Below are positions 32,301-40,045 of a stretch of DNA of 64,000 bases, one piece after another. How positions within the stretch are numbered: the stretch's first letter is position 1; each line of letters starts with the position of its first letter. The position numbers and the translations under genes were made by a program. The stretch is taken from assembly GCA_024692905.1 (NCBI GenBank), contig JAILLY010000135.1, forward strand, positions 1 to 64,000. Direction: 5' to 3'. Source of the stretch: Lachnospiraceae bacterium. GTDB lineage: Bacteria; Bacillota; Clostridia; Lachnospirales; Lachnospiraceae. The notes beneath the pieces were generated by a model, which saw nothing but the letters and a program-made list of their open reading frames with translations, searched no databases and was not told where the DNA came from.

Positions 32301-32652
32301 CGTGAACGGGTGTGCCATACTTGATAAGATGCCCGCGGATTGGGATGAGCAGTATATGAAGATCAGTATGGAGATATGCAGGCATCATCACGAGAAGTAT
32401 GACGGCAAGGGCTATCCGGACGGCTTAAGCGGCGATGACATACCTATTTCGGCACAGATCGTTTCGGTTGCCGACTGTTATGATGCGCTTGTATCCAAAC
32501 GTGTATATAAAGACGCTTATTCCTGTGATGAGGCATATGACATGATCAGACGCGGTGAGTGCGGTATGTTCAATCCCAAGCTCATGGAATGCTTTGAGGC
32601 GTGTAAGGATGAGTTTGCCCGTCAGGTAGAGACAACCGGTAATGGAAAGTGA
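29356..32652 (+). CDS. Periplasmic-sensor HD-GYP protein (probable c-di-GMP phosphodiesterase)
   Basis: 1098 residues starting at GTG 29356 with GAAAGG 9 bases upstream. After a signal-anchor come two solute-binding-protein-like domains (about 35-265 and 298-515, each with the extracellular family 3 look), a membrane helix near 534-556, a PAS-like region, a coiled coil (about 870-890) and an HD-GYP domain. The catalytic motifs are intact: SALHDVGKI near 951 and KYDGKGYPDGLSGDDIP near 1018. The architecture implies control of c-di-GMP breakdown by an external amino-acid-like ligand. The ligand is unknown. It overlaps the next gene by 11 bases. Confidence 0.9.
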   Translation: MRRAIRGLIYILTLCGMLTISILDCTMVANGATEGGVKTVSVAYFYDDSYFGSVYDSPEKEGFGYEYLQAIGNYSGWKYRYIYGDYDSLFEQFMQGRIDIMPAVPSNFNSEEYYTKLINETADESKKAEIKQNRIQVLYPNQPMNSVDYYFCIPGNLDGDDFMISEYYGANIGIPSVIEGYAEEWISTLGLHCKLHVFDNTAACINALNDGRVDAIISENKVANAGLIVCRKMGAIDYYLGVSSRNRGLVKDINLSLDAISSSTYGYLNSLKSSYNSLGELESRLGSSEKKWVESHNELKVGTIRDFPPYSYTDAKTGEGKGFIHGAIEDILFKLSVDIDVSYNYYDSYGAMVDALKAGEVDVIFPVPVYLYVSEQNDYMNTNSIAQSDMVVVYKSDFSEGVFATIASPKSGVEGFYDKHTYTSSTIIEYNTVEECLEALRSDSADCTVLSDYLVDEYVRNNNNYRKYNCVTLPDKMELCLGVRKEDTGLYNLLIRGIAITQRGNDLQDRYIEAASDSKQLLNKGIRDMLTPEVIVLMIVIFVLIVLVILIATWANGIQRASKHLKAANKEIIGIAQHQQQNFDVIGILARDYSSVYKVDIATEEVQTFRLEDTAESAYSDMLRLGARFSEVFSQYVRDCVYEDDKPKMYDELSIPMICRKLKARSSYSIRYRKHTADNEIRYFEYRVSIADIDERGNVLSVVVAFIDCNDEIIHETEYMKSLEKALKSDAVITGLTGDFDWVAYVANTEGKDGGTVTTYRTSESFKKRFANWDEENDFNRMIEILANEYVYPDDHKMFIRSTGKNHIRRHLMKETAYYVNFRIIDNGELMYYQLKFVADIADGKLFGFILGIHGVDDEIRREKEQQEKLENMVEERTAQLEEKNIALNRMNNDIIELMGNIVEGRDAESGQHVRRVKDFTNILASEVMRTHPEYGLNRNLVDIITSASALHDVGKITISDSILLKPGRLTNEEYDLMKTHTVNGCAILDKMPADWDEQYMKISMEICRHHHEKYDGKGYPDGLSGDDIPISAQIVSVADCYDALVSKRVYKDAYSCDEAYDMIRRGECGMFNPKLMECFEACKDEFARQVETTGNGK

Positions 32653-34162
32653 ACGTTATTATATTGCGATAGATCTTAAATCATTTTATGCATCGGTCGA
32701 ATGCGCCGATCTTGAATTGAATCCCCTTACTACAAATCTGGTGGTGGCTGACAGGAGCAGGACAGAGAAGACTATCTGTCTTGCCGTTTCGCCGTCTCTT
32801 AAGGAATACGGGATCCCGGGAAGGGCAAGACTGTTTGAGGTAGAGGCCGCAATAAGAAAAGTCAATGAGGAAAGAAAGAGCAGGCTGGGCGGGAGTGATT
32901 TTTCGGGAGGTTCAAGCAACAGGCTCGAACTTGCCAAAGACCCGTCCCTTAAGCTTGAGTTCATAACCGCGGTTCCCAGAATGGCAAGATATATGGAAAT
33001 AAGCACGGCGATATATAATATTTATCTTAATTATGTCGCACCCGAGGATATCCATGTTTATTCGATCGATGAGGTGTTCATGGATGTCACCGGGTACCTT
33101 GACACCTACGGTATGACTCCGCATGAACTTGCGATGAGGATGATAAAGGATGTGCTCGAACTGACGAACATAACAGCAACGGCAGGCATAGGGACAAACC
33201 TTTATCTGTGTAAGGTGGCCATGGATATTGTTGCCAAGCATTCCCCCGCAGATAAGGACGGGGTAAGGATCGCCGAACTTGATGAATCTTCATACAGGAA
33301 GCTTTTATGGGGGCACAGGCCAATTACGGACTTCTGGAGAGTGGGCAGGGGGATCGCAAAAAAGCTTGAACAAAACGGCATGTATACTATGGGCGATATC
33401 GCAAGATGTTCGCTGGGCCGTGATGATGAGTATCATAACGAGGATCTGCTGTATTCACTGTTTGGTGTCAATGCCGAACTGCTGATAGACCATGCGTGGG
33501 GATATGAACCGTGCACAATAAGTGATATAAAGTCATACAGACCGTCGTCCAATTCACTTGGGAGCGGACAGGTGCTCAAGGAACCGTATGATAATGAAAA
33601 GGCAAGGCTCGTCGTATGGGAGATGACGGATCTTCTTGCACTCGATCTGGTTAACAAACATCTTGTGACCGACCAGCTTGTTCTCATGGTAGGTTACGAT
33701 GTGGCAAATCTTGACAGGGGTACGGGTGAAAACGGATACAGCGGCGAGGTTACGACCGACTATTACGGGCGGAAAGTACCAAAGCATGCGCACGGTTCCG
33801 TAAGACTTTCGGGACATACATCTTCGTCGTCCGAGATAACCGGAGCGATGATCGGATTGTATGACCGGATCGTTGATAAGGATCTTCTGATAAGAAGGAT
33901 AGGGATCACCGCAAATAATGTCATGGATGAGAATAAGGCCGGGCGCGGTCAATACGAGCAGATGGATCTTTTCTCATATTTCGGCATGGACGACGATGCA
34001 GACGAGGATAAGGAAAGGCTTGATAAAGAAAAGAGGATACAGAATGCCGTGCTTGACATAAAGAAGAAGTACGGTAAGAATGCGATATTAAAGGGAGCCA
34101 ACTTCCTTGAGGGAGCAACGGCAAGGGAGAGGAATTCCCAGATAGGCGGTCACAGATCATGA
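32642..34162 (+). CDS. Y-family DNA polymerase (UmuC/DinB type)
   Basis: 506 residues. Catalytic carboxylates are in YYIAIDLKSFYASVEC near the N-terminus and YSIDEVFMDVTGYL near 145. The helix-hairpin-helix region (GIAKKLEQNGMYTMGDIA) and little-finger domain follow. It is longer than canonical DinB, as in the UvrX/UmuC-like polymerases of Firmicutes. No LexA box is seen directly upstream, where the HD-GYP gene overlaps it. The next small gene belongs to a family commonly found beside such polymerases. Confidence 0.92.
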   Translation: MESERYYIAIDLKSFYASVECADLELNPLTTNLVVADRSRTEKTICLAVSPSLKEYGIPGRARLFEVEAAIRKVNEERKSRLGGSDFSGGSSNRLELAKDPSLKLEFITAVPRMARYMEISTAIYNIYLNYVAPEDIHVYSIDEVFMDVTGYLDTYGMTPHELAMRMIKDVLELTNITATAGIGTNLYLCKVAMDIVAKHSPADKDGVRIAELDESSYRKLLWGHRPITDFWRVGRGIAKKLEQNGMYTMGDIARCSLGRDDEYHNEDLLYSLFGVNAELLIDHAWGYEPCTISDIKSYRPSSNSLGSGQVLKEPYDNEKARLVVWEMTDLLALDLVNKHLVTDQLVLMVGYDVANLDRGTGENGYSGEVTTDYYGRKVPKHAHGSVRLSGHTSSSSEITGAMIGLYDRIVDKDLLIRRIGITANNVMDENKAGRGQYEQMDLFSYFGMDDDADEDKERLDKEKRIQNAVLDIKKKYGKNAILKGANFLEGATARERNSQIGGHRS

Positions 34163-34350
34163 ATGATTACACATCGGATGATTATCGTGATATAATAGAC
34201 AAAGAGCGTCCGGTCTCCTCAAAGCATCCGCGTATGCCGATAGGAAACAGGGCGGCTCAGTTTGCTCCTTTTGCCGCACTGACGGGACTTGATGATGCGA
34301 TAAAGGATAAGGAGCATGAGCATACATCCGGGATAGACGGATCATCATAA
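34159..34350 (+). CDS. Small YolD-like protein linked to the Y-family polymerase
   Basis: 63 residues with the conserved core HPRMPIGNRAAQFAPFAALTG, which I recognise from short proteins encoded next to UmuC-like polymerases in Clostridia. The start overlaps the polymerase stop (ATGA), so the two are translationally coupled. YolD-like proteins are thought to partner or regulate the polymerase; that role here is inference. Confidence 0.75.
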   Translation: MNDYTSDDYRDIIDKERPVSSKHPRMPIGNRAAQFAPFAALTGLDDAIKDKEHEHTSGIDGSS

Positions 34351-34363
34351 GGAGGTAATTAAG

Positions 34364-35377
34364 ATGCAGGCATTGTTTTCAACCGGTTTTGTAGTACTGA
34401 TCCTTCTGCTTATACTCATATTCAAGAGTATCTGCATAGTACCCCAGGCGAGCGCTTATATAGTTGAGACTCTCGGAAAATACAAGACAACTCTCGGCGC
34501 CGGGTTAAACTTTATGTGGCCTTTCATTGACAGGGTTATAAAAAAAGTTTCATTAAAGGAACAGGTAGCCGATTTTGAACCGCAGCCGGTCATCACCAAG
34601 GATAACGTTACGATGATGGTTGATTCGGTAGTATTCTTCCAGGTTTTTGATGCGAGGCTGTTCACGTACGGCGTGGAAAGACCCATTGCGGCGATAGAGA
34701 ATCTGTCGGCAACGACGCTCAGGAATATAATAGGCAGCATGACTCTTGATGAGACGCTTACTTCGCGTGACAGTATAAACGCACAGATCACATCGATCCT
34801 TGATGAGGCGACCGATAAATGGGGAATAAAGGTCAACCGCGTTGAGGTTAAGAACATTCAGCCGCCGCGTTCGATACAGGATGCGATGGAGAAGCAGATG
34901 AGGGCTGAGCGTGAGAAGAGAGAAGCCATACTGACGGCCGAAGGTAAAAAACAGTCGGCGATCACACTTGCCGAAGGTGAGAAACAGGCAGCTATACTTA
35001 GGGCTGAGGCCGTAAAGGAGCAGCGTATCCGCGAAGCGGAAGGTGAAGCCGAGGCGCTTCTTGCCGTCCAGCGTGCAAGAGCCGAGGGTATCAAACTCAT
35101 AAACGAGTCGAGACCTTCAACGCAGTATCTGCAGCTTAAATCTTTTGAGACCGCCGAGAAGATGGCGGACGGTCAGGCTACCAAGATCATAGTTCCTTCA
35201 GAGATAGCAAATCTGACCGGAACACTTTCTGCTCTTTCTGCAGCGGTACGTACCGATCAGCCGCATCCGGGCGCGACTCAGGGCCATCCCGCTGCACCTC
35301 AGGGAATAAGAAGAGAGGTTGTAAAGCCGGCGGCACCCAAAGCAGGTATCATTGATAAGATAATGGGTGATGACTGA
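34364..35377 (+). CDS. SPFH/Band 7 protein (QmcA/stomatin-like)
   Basis: 337 residues: one N-terminal membrane helix (7-24), the SPFH domain (IVPQASAYIVETLGKYKTTLGAGLNF onward), then an Ala/Glu-rich coiled coil (about 180-250; AEGEKQAAILRAEA repeats) and a Pro-rich tail. Such proteins form membrane-associated oligomeric cages and are often paired with NfeD; no nfeD is seen, and the next gene is a small unrelated membrane protein. GGAGG precedes the ATG. Confidence 0.9.
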   Translation: MQALFSTGFVVLILLLILIFKSICIVPQASAYIVETLGKYKTTLGAGLNFMWPFIDRVIKKVSLKEQVADFEPQPVITKDNVTMMVDSVVFFQVFDARLFTYGVERPIAAIENLSATTLRNIIGSMTLDETLTSRDSINAQITSILDEATDKWGIKVNRVEVKNIQPPRSIQDAMEKQMRAEREKREAILTAEGKKQSAITLAEGEKQAAILRAEAVKEQRIREAEGEAEALLAVQRARAEGIKLINESRPSTQYLQLKSFETAEKMADGQATKIIVPSEIANLTGTLSALSAAVRTDQPHPGATQGHPAAPQGIRREVVKPAAPKAGIIDKIMGDD

Positions 35378-35378
35378 T

Positions 35379-35786
35379 ATGGCAGGATCGTTTATAGCCG
35401 TGTTCATGATGTTCATATGGATCATGTTTGCGGTGTTCATAGTAGCTTCGGCTAAAAAAAACAGATCGGATATCCGGAATGCCCGCGCGCAGTCGGTCAT
35501 GCGTGAAAGAGCTGTGCCGCAGGCATACGGCGGTGCGAGAGCGGGTGTTACGCCCCGGGTTGTGAATACGCAAGGAAGTAATGACCGGGGAATGATCCTT
35601 AAGGATGATATAAATAATGACTGGCTTGCGATGCAGCGTCGTGAGGAAGCAAGGGCGGTGGCTCGCATCAGCGATATGTTCCAGTTAAAGCTTGAACATT
35701 CCGCCAAATGCGAATCCGAATTTATCAGACGGTTCCATGAATCAAACTGCGATGCGGAAGCGATTGATTCGGGGATCAGGAAATAA
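35379..35786 (+). CDS. Small membrane protein of unknown function
   Basis: About 135 residues. One hydrophobic segment at the N-terminus (FIAVFMMFIWIMFAVFIVASA), then a basic and a mixed-charge cytoplasmic part. ATG 35379 lies one base after the SPFH stop; a GTG at 35367 in frame is possible. The close spacing suggests a partner of the SPFH protein. I do not recognise the family. Confidence 0.6.
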   Translation: MAGSFIAVFMMFIWIMFAVFIVASAKKNRSDIRNARAQSVMRERAVPQAYGGARAGVTPRVVNTQGSNDRGMILKDDINNDWLAMQRREEARAVARISDMFQLKLEHSAKCESEFIRRFHESNCDAEAIDSGIRK

Positions 35787-35791
35787 TACGT

Positions 35792-35820
35792 TTGACAAGG
35801 CTTGATTTACATGCTAATAT
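35792..35820 (+). promoter_or_regulatory. Promoter of the rplU operon
   Basis: TTGACA (35792-35797), 17 bases, TAATAT (35815-35820). It lies just behind the preceding gene and before the L21 leader. Confidence 0.8.
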
Positions 35821-35826
35821 ATAGCA

Positions 35827-35905
35827 GTATGCCGCTTGGCGGGGTCATAAACGTGGTGATCTGCCACTACCGAAACCAGCGAGTAATTAAGACAGGAGGT
35901 GCCCT
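35827..35905 (+). ncRNA. Ribosomal protein L21 leader
   Basis: The roughly 80-base untranslated stretch between promoter and rplU contains TGCCGCTTGGCGGGGTCATAA and GGTGATCTGCCACTACCGAAA, the layout of the Firmicutes L21 leader, which is thought to bind L21 and mediate autoregulation. Assignment is from memory of the motif and position. Confidence 0.65.
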
Positions 35906-36211
35906 ATGTACGCGATTATTGCAACGGGCGGTAAGCAGTATAAGGTTTCCGAAGGCGACGTCATCAAGGTTGAGAAACTTGGTGTCGAGACCGGAGAGAG
36001 TATTACCTTTGATAATGTGCTTGCAGTCAGCGATGATAAGCTCAAGGTTGGAAGCGATGTAGCCAAGGCTACCGTTAAGGCAACCGTGATCGGAAACGGA
36101 CGCGACAAGAAGGTTATCGTTTACCGTTATAAGAGAAAGAGCGGATATCACAAGAAGAACGGTCACAGGCAAGCATACACGCAGGTTAAGATCGATAAGA
36201 TCAATGCTTAA
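35906..36211 (+). CDS. rplU: 50S ribosomal protein L21
   Basis: 101 residues starting MYAIIATGGKQYKVSEGD, the invariant L21 opening, with a basic C-terminal part (YKRKSGYHKKNGHRQAYTQ). ACAGGAGGTG precedes the ATG. First gene of rplU-prp-rpmA. Confidence 0.98.
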   Translation: MYAIIATGGKQYKVSEGDVIKVEKLGVETGESITFDNVLAVSDDKLKVGSDVAKATVKATVIGNGRDKKVIVYRYKRKSGYHKKNGHRQAYTQVKIDKINA

Positions 36212-36220
36212 GGATCGAAG

Positions 36221-36538
36221 ATGATTATTGCCAGGGTCGTAAAGAAGCAGGGAAGTTATCATTCTTTTTCATGCAGAGGTCATGCGGGATTTGATGACAT
36301 GGGAAAGGATATAGTATGTGCAGCGGTATCAATGCTTGTAATAAATACCGCAAATTCCATTGAAGCCTTTACTGATAATAAGATCACGGGTTCGGACCGT
36401 GAACAGATAAGCTGGACGTTTGAAGAGACGCCGGACAGGGATGCACAGCTGCTTATGGATTCCATGCTGCTTGGACTCAGGGAAGTCGTTTCCAAATACG
36501 GAGATGATTATTTAAGACTGATAGTTGAGGAGGTGTAG
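36221..36538 (+). CDS. prp: Ribosomal-processing cysteine protease Prp
   Basis: 105 residues. The catalytic dyad is visible as RGHAGFDDMGKDIVCAAVS (His and Cys). Prp removes the N-terminal extension of L27 in Firmicutes. It sits between rplU and rpmA, its universal location, and the downstream L27 has the matching cleavage site. Confidence 0.95.
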   Translation: MIIARVVKKQGSYHSFSCRGHAGFDDMGKDIVCAAVSMLVINTANSIEAFTDNKITGSDREQISWTFEETPDRDAQLLMDSMLLGLREVVSKYGDDYLRLIVEEV

Positions 36539-36541
36539 GAT

Positions 36542-36826
36542 ATGTTTGAATTGAACCTTCAATACTTTGCTCATAAGAAGGGAGTCGGATCGACCAAGAA
36601 CGGACGTGATTCCGAATCAAAGAGGCTTGGAGCAAAGAGGGCCGACGGCCAGTTCGTTAAGGCCGGAAATATTCTTTACAGACAGCGCGGTACAAAGATC
36701 CATCCCGGAGTAAATGTCGGACGCGGCGGTGATGATACACTGTTTGCAACGGTGGACGGAGTACTCAGGTTTGAGAGAATGGGAAGGGATAAGAAACGGG
36801 CTTCCGTTTATCCTGTGGAGCAGTAA
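36542..36826 (+). CDS. rpmA: 50S ribosomal protein L27 with Prp-cleaved extension
   Basis: 94 residues. The protein opens with [29 protein letters not shown]. The LNLQYF sequence before AHKKG is the Prp recognition site; cleavage after the Phe exposes the L27 N-terminus that reaches the peptidyl-transferase centre. GAGGTG precedes the ATG. Confidence 0.98.
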   Translation: MFELNLQYFAHKKGVGSTKNGRDSESKRLGAKRADGQFVKAGNILYRQRGTKIHPGVNVGRGGDDTLFATVDGVLRFERMGRDKKRASVYPVEQ

Positions 36827-36832
36827 ACATTT

Positions 36833-36865
36833 AGGCCCTAAACGACAGTTTAGGGCCTTTTTTTC
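36833..36865 (+). terminator. Terminator after rpmA
   Basis: Perfect 11-base stem AGGCCCTAAAC/GTTTAGGGCCT (36833-36843 and 36848-36858) with a GACA loop, then seven T. It separates rpmA from obg by only 12 bases, so obg depends on readthrough or a promoter inside this region. Confidence 0.93.
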
Positions 36866-36876
36866 GGAGTTTAACC

Positions 36877-38172
36877 ATGTTTGTCGACAGAGCCAGGATA
36901 TATGTAAGGAGCGGCAAGGGAGGAGACGGACACGTATCCTTCAGACGTGAAAAATATGTACCGGACGGCGGTCCGGACGGTGGTGACGGCGGTAAGGGCG
37001 GCGATGTGATCGTTGAGGTCGATCCCGGTCTTAATACGCTTACCGATTTTCGCCATGTACGCAAATACAAGGCGGGGGACGGTGAGAACGGCGGCAAGCG
37101 CAACCGTAAGGGTAAGAGCGGTTCGGACGTTATACTTAAGGTGCCAAAGGGTACAATACTTAAGGATTATGAGAGCGGAAAGATTATAGTCGATATGTCC
37201 GGTGATAACAGCAGGTTCATCCTTGCAAAGGGAGGACAGGGCGGACTCGGTAACCAGCACTTTGCCACATCAAGGATGCAGGCTCCCAAGTATGCCAAAC
37301 CGGGACAGCCGGCCATCGAAATTGACATAGCCATGGAGCTTAAGGTGATCGCCGACGTCGGACTTATCGGTTTTCCCAATGTCGGGAAATCCACGCTTCT
37401 TTCCCGTGTTTCCAGTGCAAGGCCGGAGATTGCCAATTATCATTTTACAACGATCAATCCCCATCTCGGCGTTGTGGATATGGATGATATACATGGTTTT
37501 GTCATTGCGGATATCCCGGGGCTTATAGAAGGGGCTTCAAGCGGGGCCGGACTCGGACATGATTTTTTAAGACATATAGAACGTACAAAGGTTCTTATAC
37601 ATATAGTAGATGCCGCATCGACGGAAGGACGTGACCCGGTCAGCGATATTTATGCGATAAATAAAGAACTTACCGAATATAATGCCGATCTTGCAAAACG
37701 GCCGCAGGTGATCGCCGCTAATAAGACCGATGCCATATCTGCGTACGGTGGTCCTGACAGCGATCCCTTAAGCAGGATAAGAGAGGAATTTGAACCTAAG
37801 GGTTATAAGGTGTTCCCCATATCCGCAGTGAGCGGAGAAGGGGTCAGGGAGCTTTTGTATTATGTGGGAAGCCTTCTTGATGAACTTGATGATGAACCCG
37901 TTGTGTTTGAACAGGAATTCACCGTTGAGAGGAACGATCCCGGCAATGAGCCGTATACGGTCTCATATGATCCGCGCGATAAGGTATACAGGATAGAAGG
38001 CCAGAGGATCGAGAAGATGCTCGGATATACCAATATAGATTCCGAGAAGGGATTTACTTTCTTCCAGAATTTTATGAAGGATAACGGTATATTCGATGAA
38101 CTGAGGAATATGGGTATTAATGACGGCGATACCGTATATGTTTACGGACACGCTTTTGAATTCTACGATTAG
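36877..38172 (+). CDS. obg: GTPase Obg (CgtA)
   Basis: 431 residues with all three domains: the glycine-rich Obg fold (GKGGDGHVSFRREK, GGDGGKGGDV), the G domain (GFPNVGKSTLLSR, DIPGLIEGA, NKTD, SAVSGEGV), and the C-terminal OCT domain of Gram-positive Obg. It acts in late 50S assembly and the stress response. CGGAG precedes the ATG. Confidence 0.97.
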   Translation: MFVDRARIYVRSGKGGDGHVSFRREKYVPDGGPDGGDGGKGGDVIVEVDPGLNTLTDFRHVRKYKAGDGENGGKRNRKGKSGSDVILKVPKGTILKDYESGKIIVDMSGDNSRFILAKGGQGGLGNQHFATSRMQAPKYAKPGQPAIEIDIAMELKVIADVGLIGFPNVGKSTLLSRVSSARPEIANYHFTTINPHLGVVDMDDIHGFVIADIPGLIEGASSGAGLGHDFLRHIERTKVLIHIVDAASTEGRDPVSDIYAINKELTEYNADLAKRPQVIAANKTDAISAYGGPDSDPLSRIREEFEPKGYKVFPISAVSGEGVRELLYYVGSLLDELDDEPVVFEQEFTVERNDPGNEPYTVSYDPRDKVYRIEGQRIEKMLGYTNIDSEKGFTFFQNFMKDNGIFDELRNMGINDGDTVYVYGHAFEFYD

Positions 38173-38180
38173 GAGTTAAT

Positions 38181-38465
38181 ATGACAAGTAAGCAGAGAGC
38201 ATATCTTAAAAGCCTGTCATCTACGATGGAACCGGTCGTTCATGTCGGAAAGTCGGGAGCTTCCCCCGAGGTTGTCAACTCGGTCGAGGAGGCACTTGCG
38301 GCGCGTGAACTTATAAAGATAAGCGTGATAAAGAACTGTATAGCTGAACCTTCGGAAGTGGCTGAGGTTATTTCCGAACGCACTCATTCCGAGATCGTAC
38401 ATGTTATAGGCCGAAAGATCGTTCTGTACCGACCTGACCCTGATAAGAAAGGCATACGCATATGA
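38181..38465 (+). CDS. yhbY: YhbY-type RNA-binding protein (CRM domain)
   Basis: 94 residues: LTSKQRAYLKSLSS-like opening, PVVHVGKSGASPEVVNSVEEAL, and the GRKIVLYRP end, all typical of the CRS1/YhbY domain. It associates with pre-50S particles. Its stop overlaps the nadD start by ATGA. Confidence 0.93.
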   Translation: MTSKQRAYLKSLSSTMEPVVHVGKSGASPEVVNSVEEALAARELIKISVIKNCIAEPSEVAEVISERTHSEIVHVIGRKIVLYRPDPDKKGIRI

Positions 38466-39097
38466 GAACACGCCGTATCGGGATAATCGGAGGAACCTTT
38501 AATCCGATACATATAGGACATCTTATACTTGCCGAAAACGCATATGATTCTCTTGGCCTTGAGAAGGTTATATTTATGCCTACCGGAAGGTCCTATCTTA
38601 AGGATGCTTCTGTCATACTGCCTTCTTCTGACAGGATGATGCTTATTGATGAAGCAATAGCCGGAAACGACCATTTTGAATCTTCGGATCATGAGATAAA
38701 AAAGTCAGGAAACACTTATACGGCGGAAACACTCAGTGAACTGAATGATATGTATCCCGAAAATGAATTCCATTTTATTATCGGGGAGGATTCCATATAT
38801 AATATCGAGAGTTGGTATAAACCTCAGATGATCTTCGATAACTGTGTACTTGTGGTGGCTCCGAGGGGCCACGAACCGGATGATAAGCTTATCGATATAA
38901 AGGATCATCTTTGCAGGACATATAATGCAAGGATCGTCCTTCTTGATACTCCGGATATAGATATCTCGTCAAGCATGATCCGTGACAGGGTATCAAGAGG
39001 AGCCGGTATCAGATACTATGTTCCGGCGGGTGTGGAACGTCTGATATGTGAACACGGATTTTATACTCATGGGAGTGCAGTTTACTATGATGAATGA
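38462..39097 (+). CDS. nadD: Nicotinate-nucleotide adenylyltransferase
   Basis: 211 residues. The nucleotidyltransferase signature GGTFNPIHIGHLILAE and the C-terminal ISSSMIRDRV are intact. It makes deamido-NAD in NAD synthesis. In Firmicutes it is regularly followed by yqeK and rsfS, as here. Confidence 0.96.
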   Translation: MRTRRIGIIGGTFNPIHIGHLILAENAYDSLGLEKVIFMPTGRSYLKDASVILPSSDRMMLIDEAIAGNDHFESSDHEIKKSGNTYTAETLSELNDMYPENEFHFIIGEDSIYNIESWYKPQMIFDNCVLVVAPRGHEPDDKLIDIKDHLCRTYNARIVLLDTPDIDISSSMIRDRVSRGAGIRYYVPAGVERLICEHGFYTHGSAVYYDE

Positions 39098-39692
39098 TGA
39101 GCGTTTGGATGAGAAGTTCATATATTCGCTTTACGGAAAGATGGATAAGAACTTAAAGCGGCACAGATATGTTCATTCGGTCGGTGTTGCCGGGACCGCA
39201 GCGTCACTCGCCATGAAGTACAAAGAGGATATAAACAAGGCACACATAGCCGGGATACTGCATGACTGTGCCAAGTGCTATAATGACGAGGAATTATTAA
39301 GGCTTTGCGAAAAAAACATGATCGGGATAAGTGATTTTGAAAGAGACCACGGTTTCCTGCTCCATGCAAAGTATGGCGCATTTCTTGCAAAGGATAAGTA
39401 TGGTATAGATGATGAGGATATACTGAGCGCTATCAGATGGCATACTACCGGTAAAGAAAATATGACTTTGCTTGAGGAGATAGTTTTTGTTGCAGATTAT
39501 ATCGAACCATCAAGAAACAGGCTCGGAAGGCTTGGTGAGATAAGAGAAGCGGCCTTTAACGAAACATCACTTGATAAGGCTATGATGATGATACTTGAGG
39601 AAACGATAGGATATCTTAAACGTACCGGCGGCGATGTCGATGAGGCAGCTCTAAGGGCATATGAATATTACAAGGGGAAAGGGAACATTTGA
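39087..39692 (+). CDS. yqeK: YqeK family HD hydrolase
   Basis: About 201 residues. HD motif residues: KRHRYVHSVGVAGTA (first His), HIAGILHDCAKCY (HD pair) and AIRWHTTG. YqeK family members hydrolyse diadenosine tetraphosphate symmetrically. The frame is open from 39048, but ATG 39087 overlaps the nadD stop and matches the family start. Its stop overlaps rsfS. Confidence 0.93.
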   Translation: MMNDERLDEKFIYSLYGKMDKNLKRHRYVHSVGVAGTAASLAMKYKEDINKAHIAGILHDCAKCYNDEELLRLCEKNMIGISDFERDHGFLLHAKYGAFLAKDKYGIDDEDILSAIRWHTTGKENMTLLEEIVFVADYIEPSRNRLGRLGEIREAAFNETSLDKAMMMILEETIGYLKRTGGDVDEAALRAYEYYKGKGNI

Positions 39693-40036
39693 AAATGACT
39701 GAAGCATACAATACGGTACTTGAAGCCGTAAATGCACTTAATGAGAAGAAAGCGGCCGATCCTGTCGTGATCGATATCAGTGGGATCAGCATAATGGCCG
39801 ATTATTTTGTAATAGCCACGGGAAAGAACGTAAACCAGCTGCAGGCAATGTGTGAGAATGTAAGAAATAAGCTTGCAAAGAAAGGGATAATGCCGAGGCA
39901 GACCGAAGGATATGATACGGCGAACTGGATATTAATGGATTACGGTGATGTGATCATACATATCTTTGATGAAGAAAGCAGAAGCTTTTATGATCTGGAA
40001 CGAATATGGAGTGACGGAAAGGATGTAGCCATATAG
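39689..40036 (+). CDS. rsfS: Ribosomal silencing factor RsfS
   Basis: 115 residues with DISGISIMADYFVIATGKNVNQLQAM and the end YDLERIWSDGK, diagnostic of RsfS. It binds L14 and blocks subunit joining when nutrients fall. I take TTG 39689 (TTGA overlap with yqeK; AAGGGA 5 bases upstream), though ATG 39695 is also possible. Confidence 0.94.
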   Translation: MKMTEAYNTVLEAVNALNEKKAADPVVIDISGISIMADYFVIATGKNVNQLQAMCENVRNKLAKKGIMPRQTEGYDTANWILMDYGDVIIHIFDEESRSFYDLERIWSDGKDVAI

Positions 40037-40045
40037 GCTACATCC
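40021..40045. terminator. Hairpin shared by the convergent rsfS and lexA ends
   Basis: Perfect 10-base stem GGATGTAGCC/GGCTACATCC (40021-40030 and 40036-40045) with an ATATA loop. It covers both stop codons. T runs are short on both sides, so it may stop either transcript only partly. Confidence 0.65.
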
